Source: Ipomoea triloba (Eukaryota; Streptophyta; Magnoliopsida; Solanales; Convolvulaceae). Taken from it: DNA of 64,000 bases. Below are positions 12,267-23,949 of the stretch, piece by piece. A program made the translations under genes and the position numbers. Under the pieces are notes generated by a model. That model saw only the letters and a list, made by a program, of their open reading frames with translations, did not search any database and had not been told where the DNA came from. How positions within the stretch are numbered: the stretch's first letter is position 1; each line of letters begins with the position of its first letter. Location: positions 10,292,412-10,356,411 of the forward strand of contig NC_044923.1 in the NCBI RefSeq assembly GCF_003576645.1, given 5' to 3'.

Positions 12267-12476
12267 TATTTATAGTGTAGAAAGTGTTAGTTATGTGATT
12301 GCTGCAAATTTTGCAATTCCTGACAGGAACTTTTTTTTAAAAAATTTAAAATGAGGTGATTCATATTCATACAGTTTTTGATGTATTATTTGTAGACTTT
12401 GACTTTTTATCCACACCTATTCCTAGTTATGTTTATGACGTAGAAAGCGTGTATGTAGTAATTTTTGACTTTGACT
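12267..12476 (-). promoter_or_regulatory. Chitinase A promoter: TATA box, W-boxes, TGACG motif
   Basis: CTATAAATA on the minus strand (12267-12275) lies 56 bp upstream of the ATG. Further upstream are TTGACT at 12399-12404 and a tandem TTGACTTTGACT at 12465-12476 (WRKY-type W-box cores), and TGACGT at about 12436-12441 (TGA/bZIP type). The same arrangement appears in gene C. Function is inferred from motif identity. Confidence 0.6.
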
Positions 12477-12689
12477 ATGAATCATCTCGATGCCTTTAAC
12501 AGTAGGAAAAACGAAGAGTATACGAAGAGAACATTAAAAAGTGATTTTTATCTTAAATTTAATTGGACTAACTTGACACATTTTAATAATTTGAGAACAT
12601 TTCTCTCTCATACAAAGATGAATTGAGATAGAAAGTTTAAAAAATCATCTACAACTTTCATATATTTTGAGTTATTTAGGATTTAAATA

Positions 12690-13330
12690 TTACGGAGGAG
12701 TTATTTCCACTTTTAATCCCACGAATATGGGATCATTTCCACATTTGGTCCTTGATTATTAAAATTTTTAGAGTTAGTCCCACGGCTTTTAAATCCCTAC
12801 CACATTTGGTCCTTCCGATCAAAATTCCGGTCACTGATGATTTTTTTCGGCGAGTGAATTAATTTAAGGACAAAATTATCATTTTTTTGTCTTTTTGTTT
12901 TTTCAGTTTTTCCCCAAATTCCTTTGTTCAACATTTTTCTCGCAACCATAGATGTTGCACATGTCGCCGGAACTCCACTCGCCGTCGCATCTGAAGACCG
13001 GGAAAACTCACAAAACTAAACAACACCGCCGGATACATTATCATATTCATGCGTCGCTAAAATCTCACTAGAAAAATTCAATTGGAAAAAATCTATTGAG
13101 AAAAAGAGTACATGATGTATATCGGTGTTTATGTGTTGTACTAACTGCCTCGTTAAAAAACTTTAATTAAGAAACTTATATCAAAACTCAATCAAAGAAA
13201 AAATGGTACAATTGTTGGTCTTCAAGACCCAATCTTCTTGATTGATTCAAGTAAATGACACTCTTTCTAAAGATAACAATCTTCAAATCTCATACATAAA
13301 TACATCTTTCCAAAAATATAATAAGTGTAG
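12690..13330. other. Intergenic, TIR-element fragments
   Basis: 12700-12860 has the CCACATTTGGTCCTT type of repeat seen in small TIR elements, for example 34627-35136. 12950-13030 is a short GC-richer patch. No gene is seen. Confidence 0.4.
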
Positions 13331-14200
13331 AAAGGGACTTTGTGAACAAATATGCTAGATTGTCGCTGGAACGAATATTCTGTGTAATAATCTTGTGTCT
13401 CTTTTGAAACTCACGTGGGTTGAATCTTCATACTATATATGTTTTTTTTTTTTTTAAATTCCTTAGTATACCCATTTCTCAATGGTGCAATAAAAGCTTT
13501 ATTGTCCCAATATAGGAGAGTACATTGGGGTAAAACATAGCATAACTAGTTTGAGACTTAGCATCATGTGGATCAAATAAAAAAGCCAGTACCCAAGTAG
13601 CCCATCAAAATTATATACTGGTTTTTCACGTAAATATCAAAATTTTGGTACCTCGAAGATACCAGAGAATATGTTAAACATTTTTTTCAGTATTTTATTG
13701 TAGGATAAACACTAAATGTTGCTAGCAATTTCATTGCAAATATCAACCCTGCTCCGACTATAGAACTTTTGGTCCTAAAGTGGTGCTCCAATGAAAATGA
13801 AGTGATTGACTTTTAGTCCTAAAGTATCCACATTATCCTCTTTAATTATAAACAATTCCTTATCTATTTTAACTCTTCAAGAGATTGGACAACCATCAGT
13901 ATGAGAAATAAGTGACATTTATCAGCATAAAACATCTTTAAGACTTTTTTTCAATAATGCAGGCTAACTGGTGTGACATTCTTTCAAAGAGATGCTCGAT
14001 CTACAGGTTGAAGCAATACTTAGTTTTCCAAGTCTTTCAGTTCAAACTCCGTCTTTAGGCATGAGCTAATATTATAAAGCTCTTTATGTATTTCAATAAT
14101 GTTTATTCCATCAGCATATAGAGACCTTTGTAATTCAACAATAAACATGTTGCAATTTTCATCTCATCTCATTTCTTGAACTTTAAATCCATTAGGGACT
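13330..14200 (-). pseudogene. Degenerate Ty1-Copia pol remnant (RNase H region)
   Basis: The minus strand around 13490-13600 translates, with frameshifts and stops, to segments resembling the Copia RNase H end: GYLG, then DPHDAKSQTSY (family pattern DPHxxxSQTGY), then an S/A/N pattern like the TxAISW...ATSSNH region. The rest of the interval lacks clear matches but continues the same low-complexity decay. No LTR or intact ORF. Confidence 0.45.
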
Positions 14201-14594
14201 TTTCAATTAAATAATAGATGCATATTTAAATTTGTTATTTATTGCCAACGATGTTAAGTAGCATAAATTACTATCATCCATTGAGTGAGAGTATATTTGA
14301 ATAAAATCAGTTATGGGTCATTGCACACCCTGAAACTACTAGTCTCGCTTAATATCACGCCACCTCATTATTTTTATTCCTATTTCATACAAACATTCAT
14401 TTATAAACTATAAGGTTTACATCCATTTATTTCTTTCAAGAAAATGAACTTTCGCGTGGGGACCTTTCTTATTCTCATGCACATCATCAACATTTTTTTT
14501 TATAACGTACGTGATGCACACACTTTGGATACACATGCAAGTCTTTGTATTCTTTCCAATACAATATACAATCAATTGGACATACATGCATGTA

Positions 14595-14772
14595 TGACGA
14601 TCTCAAAATGACTTTCTCAAAAAGCTTATCGAAAAAATTGTTTTGAGCAACTTTTTGAATTTTAGCATTTTGAAGCAATAAGCAGTTACAAAAAGTTAAT
14701 TAATCAAACACTTATAGTGATCAAATAAGACAAAATTGACTGATAAGCTAACTATGTTACCAAACATGGTAA
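14595..14772. mobile_element. MITE, same family as 37925-38190
   Basis: Shares with the 38 kb copy the stretches TTTGAATTTTAG, GAAGCAATAAG and TTAATTAATCAAACACT, and the end ACCAAACATGG (ACTAAACAGGG in the other copy). Non-coding. Confidence 0.55.
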
Positions 14773-14859
14773 ATATATTGGGACTAATTGTTTTAATTAA
14801 ATTGTTTGCTTGTTTATTTTAATTAACTTGTTTCTTTTCCCTTCCATCGTTTTCATTAT

Positions 14860-15760
14860 ATTTAGTTGTGTAATGATGGCTATCTTTCAAGCAATCTTCC
14901 TTCACACAATAAAGAAACAAATTAAAATACTCGTTCTATTATTGCAAAAACCTCTAAATCATTCCTAGCATATTTAATATTTTCCTCTATTTCTTCAATC
15001 CTTCCTTGATCGGGTCATCAATGCGTCATTTGCGTCACAACATATATCAATTGCAACGTATTAATTTAGTAATAATTGATCTATTATTTAAAGTGTACAA
15101 CGCTATTGAAATAAAATGAGGAATGATATAAATAGCTAGTGATAAACGTCTCGAGCCAACACAACACAAAATATAATCTGTAACTCTTCTCCAAAACTAG
15201 AGGCTGGCTCGCTAAATTAGAGATAGTTTGCCAGCACACTTATTATTAAAAAATATGTTTGTAAATATTAAATTTTGTATAATTCAATGAATCTCTAATC
15301 CCATCATTAACAACTAATATCCCTTTTAATTAAATAATTTGCATTATGCACAAAATATTTAGTGTGTATATATAATGCTTGTTTAGGTAATTAAATTTAA
15401 ATTTAATTTGTAATATAATTTTAATTGATTTAACTTAGATTGTAACATTATTAAAACTTGTATATAATATTTGCATTTTGTAATCATAATATCATTAATT
15501 CAACACCATATTAACTTATAAAGTTGATAAAATATTAATTTATAACTTTATGTAATTCATATAATAAATAAACTTTATATTAACTATATAATTTTATTAA
15601 TGTTTATATAAAGTTATAATTGGTCATATTAATTAATAATGGTAATAAACATAATTTGATTAATTTAAATACATAGAATTTAACTATAATTTTTATAGTT
15701 TATATGCTATATAATAATTATATAACAAAACTATAGTACAGAGTATTTATTACATTGTCG
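14860..15760. repeat. Segment duplicated at 17190-17760 and 21820-22950
   Basis: 14860-15350 (from TTTAGTTGTGTAATG through the GGGTCATCAATGCGTCA and CAACGTATTAA stretches) matches 17190-17750. 15360-15750 matches 21830-22052 plus 22627-22950, the 3' flank of chitinase B. The older unit was therefore continuous and later split by insertions. No chitinase remnant lies beside this copy. Confidence 0.65.
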
Positions 15761-17190
15761 ACTTACTTGTTTATCTTCCAACACCTTTTAATATCTCTTT
15801 TTTAATTCTTAAAAACTTGTAAAATTAGCACTTGTTCTAAGGACCCTTGAAACACTTCCTTTTGATTAATAAACAATCCTTCATTTCAGTCTCGTCCGTC
15901 GGATTAAATTTTATCTAGTACGAATTAAAGTTTGAGGTTCACACAAACACTTCAAAGTCTATGTGATTTACTTATAATGATTGAAAGTTTTGGAGTCATA
16001 TATCCTTAATACAATTAAATAGTATCATAAAAAATCTACAAACAATTATTCATAACAAATTCAAATGTACTCAAAAACATTTTGAGAGGTTTAATTTGCT
16101 AAGAAGACTTCCATGTCAATGATATTCATCTGAAACAAACAAATCTAACAAGCTTAATAAATATAAACATAGAAATAAAAAATAAAAAGGATTACAAAAT
16201 AAGAAAAGTAATACATTTTCATCTCTTAAGCGAAATATAAAATGAAAATTAAGAAGACTTGGAGACAAAATGCAATGGAGGTGCCAAGTAGCTTGTATCT
16301 TACTGCCACATCGGTGGCTCTTCCAAATTGAAAGTTATAAGTTTAAACTTAATGGTCATTGACAATAGATATTATATTCAGGATTTTTTAAATCTATATT
16401 AACAATTAAGATTAAGTGAATGTGCATGCAATGTATTTAATCGTGATCAAATTATCAACACATTTGTCACAATTTGTAAAATGTTTATTGAATTTGTGAC
16501 CCTATAAAAGAACAACTAACATGATGTCGCAGAATATACACTTTAGATAATCTCATCAGAAGAAAACAGACAGAACTTTTAGCAAATTATATACAGTATT
16601 ACTACTATTTTATATGCGCGAATGCGCGATGCGCAAAAATATATGCACAATATTAATATTAAATATCCAAATATTTTTTTAAAATAATAGTATATAATTT
16701 TTATTTAATTAATTATAGTTGTAGAATTCATATTATATTAAATAAAAGAATAGTCTTTTTTGGGAGAATATAAAGAATAGTTAATAATTTGAGTAATATT
16801 TATGGTATGATTAATATTATTAAAGTAAAACTTTAGATATGATATATTACTAAATATAATTATGATAAAATTTAATTAAATCAACCTTATTTCTTATAAT
16901 AGCAGGTATATATATATATATTATTACCATTGAAGAATATAAGAAAATATATTGTGTGTGCATATATATTGTATGGTAATAATAATGGAAAAAGATAATA
17001 GAAATAACGGGCAGAGATATTCTTCACAAAATTATATATATATATAGTACAACTCTTATTGCATAATGTATACAAAAATTTAACAGAAAAAATTAGACAT
17101 AAATCAGGGTTATAACCTGAGACTTAATATGTTTTATATTGGGATTATTTTATTTTACTAGTTGCTTTTCCCTTCCATTTTTTTTTCATA
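15760..17190. other. AT-rich gene-free interval with a degenerate Helitron end
   Basis: At 16603-16640 the sequence ACTATTTTATATGCGCGAATGCGCG resembles the minus-strand Helitron terminus at 43023, with the G of CTAG changed, so it may be a decayed 3' end. TA runs lie at about 16905 and 17035. No gene is seen. Confidence 0.4.
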
Positions 17191-17758
17191 ATGTTTAGTT
17201 GCGTAATTGGTCATCTTTCAAGCAATAATCTTCCTTCACACAATAAAGAAACAAATTCAAGTACTCGTTCAAATTTTGCAAAAAAACACTAAATCATTTC
17301 TGGCATATTTTCGTCTATTTCCTCAATCCTTCCTTGATAGGGTCATCAATACGTCAATTGCGTCACAACATACGTCAATTGCAACGTATTAATTCAGTAA
17401 TATAATAGATCTATTATTTAAAAGTGTACAACACCATTGAAATAAAATGAGGAAGGATATATATAGCCAGTGATAAATGTGTCGAACTGGTCAGATCTAT
17501 ATTTTAAATGGGTCAAAAAATATAATTCGTGTAACTCAACTAACTATTTTAAATGTGTCAAAAAATATAATTCGTGTAACTCAACTGACTAACTAGAGAC
17601 TGACTGGCCAATTCAAATTAGGATTAGTTTGCCAACCCACTTGATATATAAAAATATGTGTAAATATTAATTTTTGTATAATTCAATATTCGAATCTATA
17701 ATCTCAGAATTAACAACTAATATCCCTCCTAATTAAATAATTTGTATAAAATATTTAG

Positions 17759-18153
17759 AGTTAATTACCGGTTTGGTCCCTCGACTATTGGAATTTCATC
17801 ACTTTGATCCTCAACAATTTTTCTTGCTCAATTAAGCCCTCGACTTTGAAAAAATTAACCAATTTGGTCCTCCGTTTATTTTGGTGTTAAACAATCGTTA
17901 AATTGAGATTGGATTGGTAATTTTGTTATAGTCAAGGGACCATTTCGGTAATTAATTTTTGACTGAAATGGTCCCTTGACTATAATGAAATTACCAATTT
18001 GATCCCGATTTAACGGATATCAAACGGTAAAATAAACGGAGGAACAAATTGATTAATTTTTTCAAAGTCGAGGACTTAATTAGGCAAGAAAAATTGTCGA
18101 GGACCAAAGTCGTGAAATCCCAATAGTCGAGGGACTAAATCGGTAATTAACTC
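17759..18153. mobile_element. 395-bp foldback MITE
   Basis: The element begins GAGTTAATTACCGGTTTGG and ends with the reverse complement (GGTAATTAACTC). Arms of about 180 bp pair along the whole length (TCCCTCGACTATTGG against CCAATAGTCGAGGGA). A second copy is at 21105-21499, and both carry the same downstream segment. Such an insert would form a long hairpin if transcribed. Confidence 0.8.
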
Positions 18154-18520
18154 AAAAAGGAATATGAAAATTTGGGTTTCTCCTTTGAGGTTCTAGCCGG
18201 CAACCATTTGAATGGTCGCTGGTGCGTCTCTCTTTCCGGCAACCTTGACCGCCGTTGGGCGGCAAAGAAAAGCGAAATCATTTAAAAAGAAACAAAAAAC
18301 CTGGCCACCGGATTTGTTTGCCAATTTTTGGGCTCCAATTTGTCGATCGGGTCTGGTCTGGTGACAGCGACGGCGAAGCAGGGTTTCCCGGCGGTGGCGT
18401 CATCGTTGCTGCTCTTTACGGCGAACGGCGAGGCTGGCAGATGATGCGGCGTTGAGTCTCAAGATGGGGAGCAGCGTCGGCTTCGACCGGTCTCTCTTCC
18501 GATTCGGTGATCTCTCTCTC
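18154..18520. repeat. GC-rich segment shared with 21500-21780
   Basis: Follows the foldback MITE in both copies (GGGTTTCTCCTTTGAGG, then CGGCAACC, CACCGGATTTGTTTGC and so on). The GC content and CCG/GGC runs resemble a 5' exon, but the short ORFs are not shared between copies and match nothing I know. It may be a captured gene fragment. Confidence 0.45.
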
Positions 18521-18664
18521 CTTTGGCTTTGATTTGTAGCTGCTAGGTTTAATGTTTTTGTTAAGCATTAAGAAGTTGATAAAGGGAAGTTGGACCGTGA
18601 TTATTTTTATTAATTGGGCATACTATTTGCATTGTTTATATTAAGGGAGGTGTTGTGCTGAATG

Positions 18665-18935
18665 GAAAGAAAAGTGAAAGAGTTGAGAATTAGGTTAAGT
18701 GCACCTGCATGAGCAGTAGTATGTCAGTGCAGGTCTCGTGCGTTGAAACCCTAGGATGGAACGTGAAGTGAAATTATCCTTCATTCATCCCCTATTTAAT
18801 TATAAAAATAATTAAAAAGGAAGGAGTAAATTTTTAGAGTTGGATGAAGAAAAGAAAGAATGAAATTATTTTGCACATAACATTTTAAACTATTTTAAAA
18901 AATTGACAAGAATTCTTTATAAGAAAGACTTATAA
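18665..18935. repeat. Direct repeat, partner at 20255-20530
   Basis: Shared stretches include GAAAGAGTTGAGAATTAG, GGTTAAGTGCACCTGCA and GTTGGATGAAGAAAAGAAAG. The two copies bracket about 1.3 kb. No coding is seen. Confidence 0.65.
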
Positions 18936-19929
18936 ATAGCAATGTTGAAAAAACTGTTAGGCGCCCCCAAGTAATCAGGAGGGCCTAGGTACATGATTTT
19001 TTTTATTAATAAAATTTTATTTTTATTTTTAAAAAATTAACACAAAATTCTAAATACCTAATTACCTAAAAAACATCTATAAGATTATAATTGATTAATA
19101 TAATTGTAAATTGTATACAACTTTAAAGAATTACAAGTGAAAACTTAAAAGTTAAAACACAATTTTACAAATTCACAACTCACAACTTCAAGTGGTCAAG
19201 TAGTCAAATTTAGATGAGCACAAAACAAAACAAAGCAAATTTACCTTTGAGATTTCCATGAAAAATGTCATTTCCTTCCAAATATGATCTAAGTTATGAG
19301 AATCATCACCATTATTTTGCTCACTAACACCATCCCCGACCTGTGTCAGGTTATAACAGTAGCATATATGTAAAAGAACAGAACAGAAGTGAACTAAAAG
19401 CACACTAGATCGTACAGGAATATACTTAATTACTGCCCAGGAGTCCATTTGTGTACAATGACACAATGTTGTATTGGTTATTCTTTTTCGTGTCTCAGGT
19501 AACGAATCTGTTAACAAAAATTTAAAAATTAAATACACACTAAGTGAATGAGTGCATTTTCTGCAGGCTACTACTCACATACATGAACAAAAGTACATAT
19601 AATAATAAAACATTATTTTATGTGCATTTTCTTTTTTGAGAAAATTGTTAACTTTTACTCAACCAATCACTGAAACAACACAACAAATATAAACTAGCAA
19701 TGAAAGAACTATGAATTTTATAAATTATAAAGTCACAAAAACTATAAAAAAAAATCATTAGACAACTAAAAAGAAATTAATCAAGCCCAATTTCAAATTA
19801 TTCCATCCCATCTTTACCGATCCACTTACTAACATTACATTAATTAATAATATTAAGATTGGAGTAAAAAATTGGTGTGAGATAACAATAATTATTCAAA
19901 AAGCACAATAAATGTGTAGAATCCGTTCA
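18936..19929. other. AT-rich spacer between direct repeats
   Basis: 18960-19000 has a GGCGCCCCC/GGGCCTAGG patch of the type also seen at 24870 and 49000. An open frame on the minus strand at 19188-19538 lacks features I can recognise and has no homology I know. No gene is called. Confidence 0.4.
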
Positions 19930-20056
19930 TAGCTACTTTCTCAACCTACTGAAGCACAAAGAGTGAACAGTTGCCGGCTCGAACACACTCCCATCATCCA
20001 TGTAGGAGTGTTAACCGGGACACTGGATGCCACTAGACCACAAGGTCTTTGGCCCA
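19930..20056 (-). mobile_element. SINE copy (diverged)
   Basis: Read on the minus strand it has GGTCTAGTGGCATC near the 5' end (box A position) and a box-B-like GTTCGAGCCGG, then the family tail TCAGTAGGTTGAG. It matches the SINEs at 46811 and 60965, but with an altered centre. Confidence 0.55.
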
Positions 20057-20254
20057 ACTTAATTCATGTTAGAAAGACTTTCATTCGCTTTTGGGTTATT
20101 CACACATTTAAGGTCACTTTTTCATAATACTCGGATGCCCTTTAATTTTTCAAATACATGAGAAAAAGTAATGTTAGCGGTTGCCGAGAAGAAAGCGAGA
20201 AAATAACAACGATTGTGAAGCAATAGAGATCAGGTAAGGGTGGTGCAGCAGCGA

Positions 20255-20528
20255 ATGGAAAGCGAAGTGAAAGAGTTGAGAATTAGATAGTGTAGGTTAA
20301 GTGCACCTGCAAGGGAAGTGAAACGCACGTGCGGGGCTCGTGCGCTGAAACTCGAGGATGGAAAACGAAGTGAAATTACTCTTGATCCAATCCATATTTA
20401 ATTATAAAAATAATTAAAAAGGAATTCGTAAATTTTTGGAGTTGGATGAAGAAAAGAAAGAAAGATATTAATTCACACATAACATTTTAAACTATTTGAA
20501 GAAATTGACTAGAATCCTTTAAAAGAAA
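20255..20528. repeat. Direct repeat, partner at 18665-18935
   Basis: Second copy of the repeat described at 18665. It ends exactly where the LTR beginning TGTAACA starts. Confidence 0.65.
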
Positions 20529-20862
20529 TGTAACATTTTTCATTAAGAAAAATGATTATGGTGCAAGTTATTAAGGCCTTCAACGGTCATTAAGTGGTGT
20601 CATAATTAGTATTGTAACAGTTAACGGAAACCGTTACAAAGTCTATATTTATGGCATATAGACTATAAAAGGATAGGTCCCCCACTGCACAGGTCATTGT
20701 CTTTTGACAAACTATACACCATCTATACTGAACCTTTGAACAAGTGGGAGACACTCTGCATAATACTACAGCAACTATAGCAGATCAAAGGGAATTCTAA
20801 GGAACAACTATGGCCGGAGGTTAGTCATATTTTCAACAGTATGCTTACATTTGGTATCAGAG
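20529..20862 (+). mobile_element. LTR plus primer-binding site, truncated element
   Basis: The LTR at 20529-20849 begins TGTAACATTTTTC and ends CTTACA. It is followed by TGGTATCAGAG (20852-20862), complementary to the 3' end of initiator tRNA-Met. It is related to the LTRs of the large element at 50177-56894 (shared TGTAACATTTT start, AACGGAAACCGTTAC, ACAACTATGGC-GGAGGT). The internal domain is lost after about 21050 and no second LTR is seen. Confidence 0.75.
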
Positions 20863-21047
20863 TCTATTTATCTCTACCTAGTTGTTCAAATTGATTATGT
20901 TTTGCAATAGTATATCCTGAAAATTAATACTGCAAATATCCTATTTATATGCAATTTGATATAAAATGTTTGTTGTACATGCATATTCGTATTCTATTGT
21001 ATATATCATTCCAGAATAATTTTCTAGTAAATGTATATATACATATA

Positions 21048-21814
21048 AGGATATGCGTGTAAATATATATTTATATATTGTTCAGTTAAAAAAAAAAAGG
21101 AAGAGTTAATTATTGGATTGGTCTCTCGACTATTAAAATTTCACCACTTTGGTCCTCGACAATTTTTCTTGCTCAATTAAGTCCTCGACTTTGAAAAAAT
21201 TAACCAATTTGGTCCTCCGTTTATTTTGGTATTAAACAACCGTTAAATCGGGATTGGATTGGTAATTTTTCTATAGTCAAGGGACCATTTCGGTAATAAA
21301 TTTTTCACTGAAATAGACCCTTGACTATAATGAAATTACCAATTTGGTCCCGATTTAATGGATATCAAACAGTAAAATAAACGGAGGACCAAATTGGTTA
21401 ATTTTTTCAAAGTGGAGGACTTAATTAGGCAAGAAAAATTGTTGAGGGCCAAAGTGGTGAAATCCCAATAGTCGAGGGACCAAATCAGTAATTAACTCGA
21501 AAAGGAATATGGAAATTAGGGTTTCTCCTTTGAGGTTCTAGTCGGCAACCATTCGAATGGTCGTTGGTGCGCCTCTATTTCCGGCAACCTCGACCGTCGT
21601 TGGGCGGCAGAGAACAGTGAAATCATTAAAAAAGAAACAAAAAACCTGGCCACCGGATTTGTTTGCAAATTTTTGGGCTCCGATGTGTCGATTGGGTCTG
21701 GTCCGGTGACATCGACGGCGAAGTAGGGTTTCCCCACGGTGGCGTTGTCGTTGCTGCTCTTTCCGACGAACGGCGATGGATATGCGTGTAAATATATATT
21801 TATATATTGTTCAG
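21048..21814. repeat. Duplicated block between two copies of a 38-bp direct repeat
   Basis: GGATATGCGTGTAAATATA and the bases after it occur at about 21050-21086 and again at about 21778-21814. Between them lie the foldback MITE (21105-21499) and its GC-rich downstream segment, both also found at 17759-18480. The pattern looks like filler copied during break repair rather than a transposition footprint. Confidence 0.65.
21105..21499. mobile_element. 395-bp foldback MITE, second copy
   Basis: Same family as 17759-18153, with the ends GAGTTAATTA and TAATTAACTC and long pairing arms. It differs by scattered substitutions. Confidence 0.78.
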
Positions 21815-22052
21815 TACAATATAACTCAAAATATTTAGTTTCTGTATATAATGTTCGTTTAGATAATTAAATTTAAAATTTAATTGATTTAACTTATATT
21901 TTAATATTTTAAAATTTTTGTATAATATTTTTATTCTATAATCATAATTTCTTTAATTCAATGCCCTATTAACTTGTAAAGTTAATTGATAAAACATATG
22001 GTTTATATGTTTTTATCATTTATATAATATATAAACTTTATACTCACTATAT

Positions 22053-22626
22053 TGATGTTGTAAATTTACTCGGGTATGTGTATTTGTATGTGATATGGTA
22101 ATTTCGTGATTTTGTAGTAGATGAAGAGGTTAGGACGAAAGGTCAGAGGTTTCCAAGCTTATAGGACTAGAGAGAGAATGAGTCCAAAAAGTCTCCTTAA
22201 CAAGCATTTAGCCCGGTATTTATAGGAGGTTAAAAGGGGACACATGCGGGAATTGAAGTCGGCATGCTCGCCACGTGTCTTGCATTCACTTGGCGGTCTT
22301 GGGGCGAGGGAAGAACGTCCACGTGTAGCGAAATATCTGAGTCGCCAATAACCATCGGGGTCAGTTTTAAGCATCAAAAGGTACTTCTTTGAAGGCTTAA
22401 CTCATGGTCTCGGGACTGAGATCAGGTACTCGGGTCAGGACCGAGCACAAAATAGTTAGTACAAAAGCTCACTGAGCTAGTAGAGGTTTTCTCTCTTCAG
22501 ATCGGGTTGGTCAATACTCACCCAAGGTCGGATCAGGTCGGGAAAGGTTCTTCAGTACATGGTCAGTCGATTCCGGTCAAGTCCTCAAGCGTACAAGTTG
22601 GGTATACGAGGGTATATATCCTATCA
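22053..22626. mobile_element. Solo LTR with target duplication TATAT
   Basis: 574 bp starting TGATGTTG and ending CCTATCA, flanked by TATAT (22048-22052 and 22627-22631). The homologous segment at 15590-15610 is uninterrupted at this point and shows the empty site. The inside is GC-richer (22240-22560). No coding. Confidence 0.82.
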
Positions 22627-22980
22627 TATATAATTATATGAATGTTTATATAAAGTAATAAGTTGTCATATTAATTAATGATGGTAATAAACATAATTTG
22701 ATTAATTTAAATATATAAAATTTAACTATAATTTTTATTGTTTATATGCATTTTTTTAGTACACTGCACCTTGAACTGGAATGAGATTTGGATATATAAA
22801 ATTTAACTATAATGTTTATTCAAACCTGTGACCTTCCCTAGGGAAAGCAAAAGTAATATTATCAAATCACAGGGTGCTTCGCTTGCTTATATGTTATATA
22901 ATAATTATAATTATATAAATTTATAAATAAACTACAGTACAAAGTATTTAACTACTATTTCTTATATTATTGTATATATC

Positions 22981-23751
22981 TTAGCATGTGAGGTTATCCC
23001 CAGGATGAACACCGAGTTGCTGGCAATACTGTGTGTAATACTCAACCCTCTTTCTAACCGTGACCGGATTAGCCCCGTCGCACTCAAGTTGGCCGCTGAT
23101 AGCGCGAATGGTGGCGCCAAAACCCTGACCGGAAGTGACGAGAGAATGGCAGTTGTTCATCCAAAACCACAGGGCAGTTTTGAAGGAAATAACCGGGTCT
23201 GTGGCGACGATGTCCGGGTTGTTTAGGCCGTCGAAACCGATGCTTTGGCCAGCCGGTCCATAGTTGAAATTCCACGAGAGTTGGAAGGGCCCACGTCCAT
23301 AGTACTTCTTTCCGGGTGCACAGGGATACTGTTTGTTGCTCGGGTCGCAGAAGACTCTGGATGCACCATCGATCTCGTTTATGTAGCACATATCTGAAAA
23401 TAAATTTTAATAAAATAATTTACCAATTTAGAAACACTTCTTCATGTTGAGGGGAGGACAAATAAAGGGGATTAACTTACTTCCAGTTTCATAAGTAACG
23501 TGGGCGAAAAACGCCGCAATTTCCCGCTTAGAGTCATCGGCGCTACCAACCGTTCCGAACTGCGGGTAGGAGTTGACGGCGTCAAGAAACGAGGTTCGCG
23601 TGTAGAAGCCCTTCCCTTCGCATCTGGAATCCGCCTGATCGGCAATTCCGTTGAAAAACGCATCTGACACGATGTCGGAAACGGACCCGCCGCTGCTAGG
23701 GGAGATTGCAATAAGAGCTAAGCATACCAAAACTGAACCAAAATAAGCCAT
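22981..23751 (-). CDS. GH19 chitinase B, class IV-derived, hevein domain deleted
   Basis: Exon 1 is 23481-23751, the intron 23394-23480 (only 87 bp, donor A|GTAAGT, acceptor TTCAG|AT), and exon 2 is 22981-23393, giving 227 residues with an open frame throughout. Compared with chitinase A, 42 residues are missing: the end of the signal peptide, the whole hevein domain and most of the linker. The start [16 protein letters not shown] runs straight into SPSSGGSV. The GH19 domain is complete, with catalytic Glu at E88 and E97, but the conserved His before the first Glu is Tyr (HVTYETG) and the next junction residue is Asn instead of His. GRGPF replaces GRGPI. Exon 2 resembles gene D most (DNLTC end, [16 protein letters not shown]). 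The hydrophobic start may still act as a signal peptide, but the usual cleavage site is gone. It could be a chitinase lacking the binding module, a weakened enzyme, or an early pseudogene. Confidence 0.85.
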
Positions 23752-23789
23752 TTTAATTTCACTATTTGCAAAAGTGTTGGAGATAGGAA

Positions 23790-23947
23790 TATTTATAGTG
23801 TAAACAGGGTTATCTGATGGCTGCAAATTTGCATTATATTGACTTTGGCTGCAAATTTACCTCATTATATTTTTAAAGATGAGGTGATTCAAAAAAGATG
23901 AGGTGATTCATATTCATACAGTTTTTGTGTATTTGTTGACTTTGACT
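23790..23947 (-). promoter_or_regulatory. Chitinase B promoter: TATA box and tandem W-boxes
   Basis: CTATAAATA (23790-23798) lies 39 bp upstream of the ATG, and TTGACTTTGACT (plus strand, 23936-23947) repeats the W-box core seen in the other three genes. A 20-bp unit containing GATGAGGTGATTCA is tandemly doubled at about 23876-23912. The promoter is thus conserved although the protein is altered. Confidence 0.6.
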
Positions 23948-23949
23948 TT

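Noticed and set aside
22800..22880. Possible extra SINE or tRNA-like sequence (box-B-like GGTTTGAA in reverse)
   Set aside because: No matching box A and no similarity to the window's SINE family.
22981..23751. Calling chitinase B a plain pseudogene
   Set aside because: No stop or frameshift, splice sites and promoter are intact, and both catalytic Glu are present; I keep it as a coding gene with doubts.
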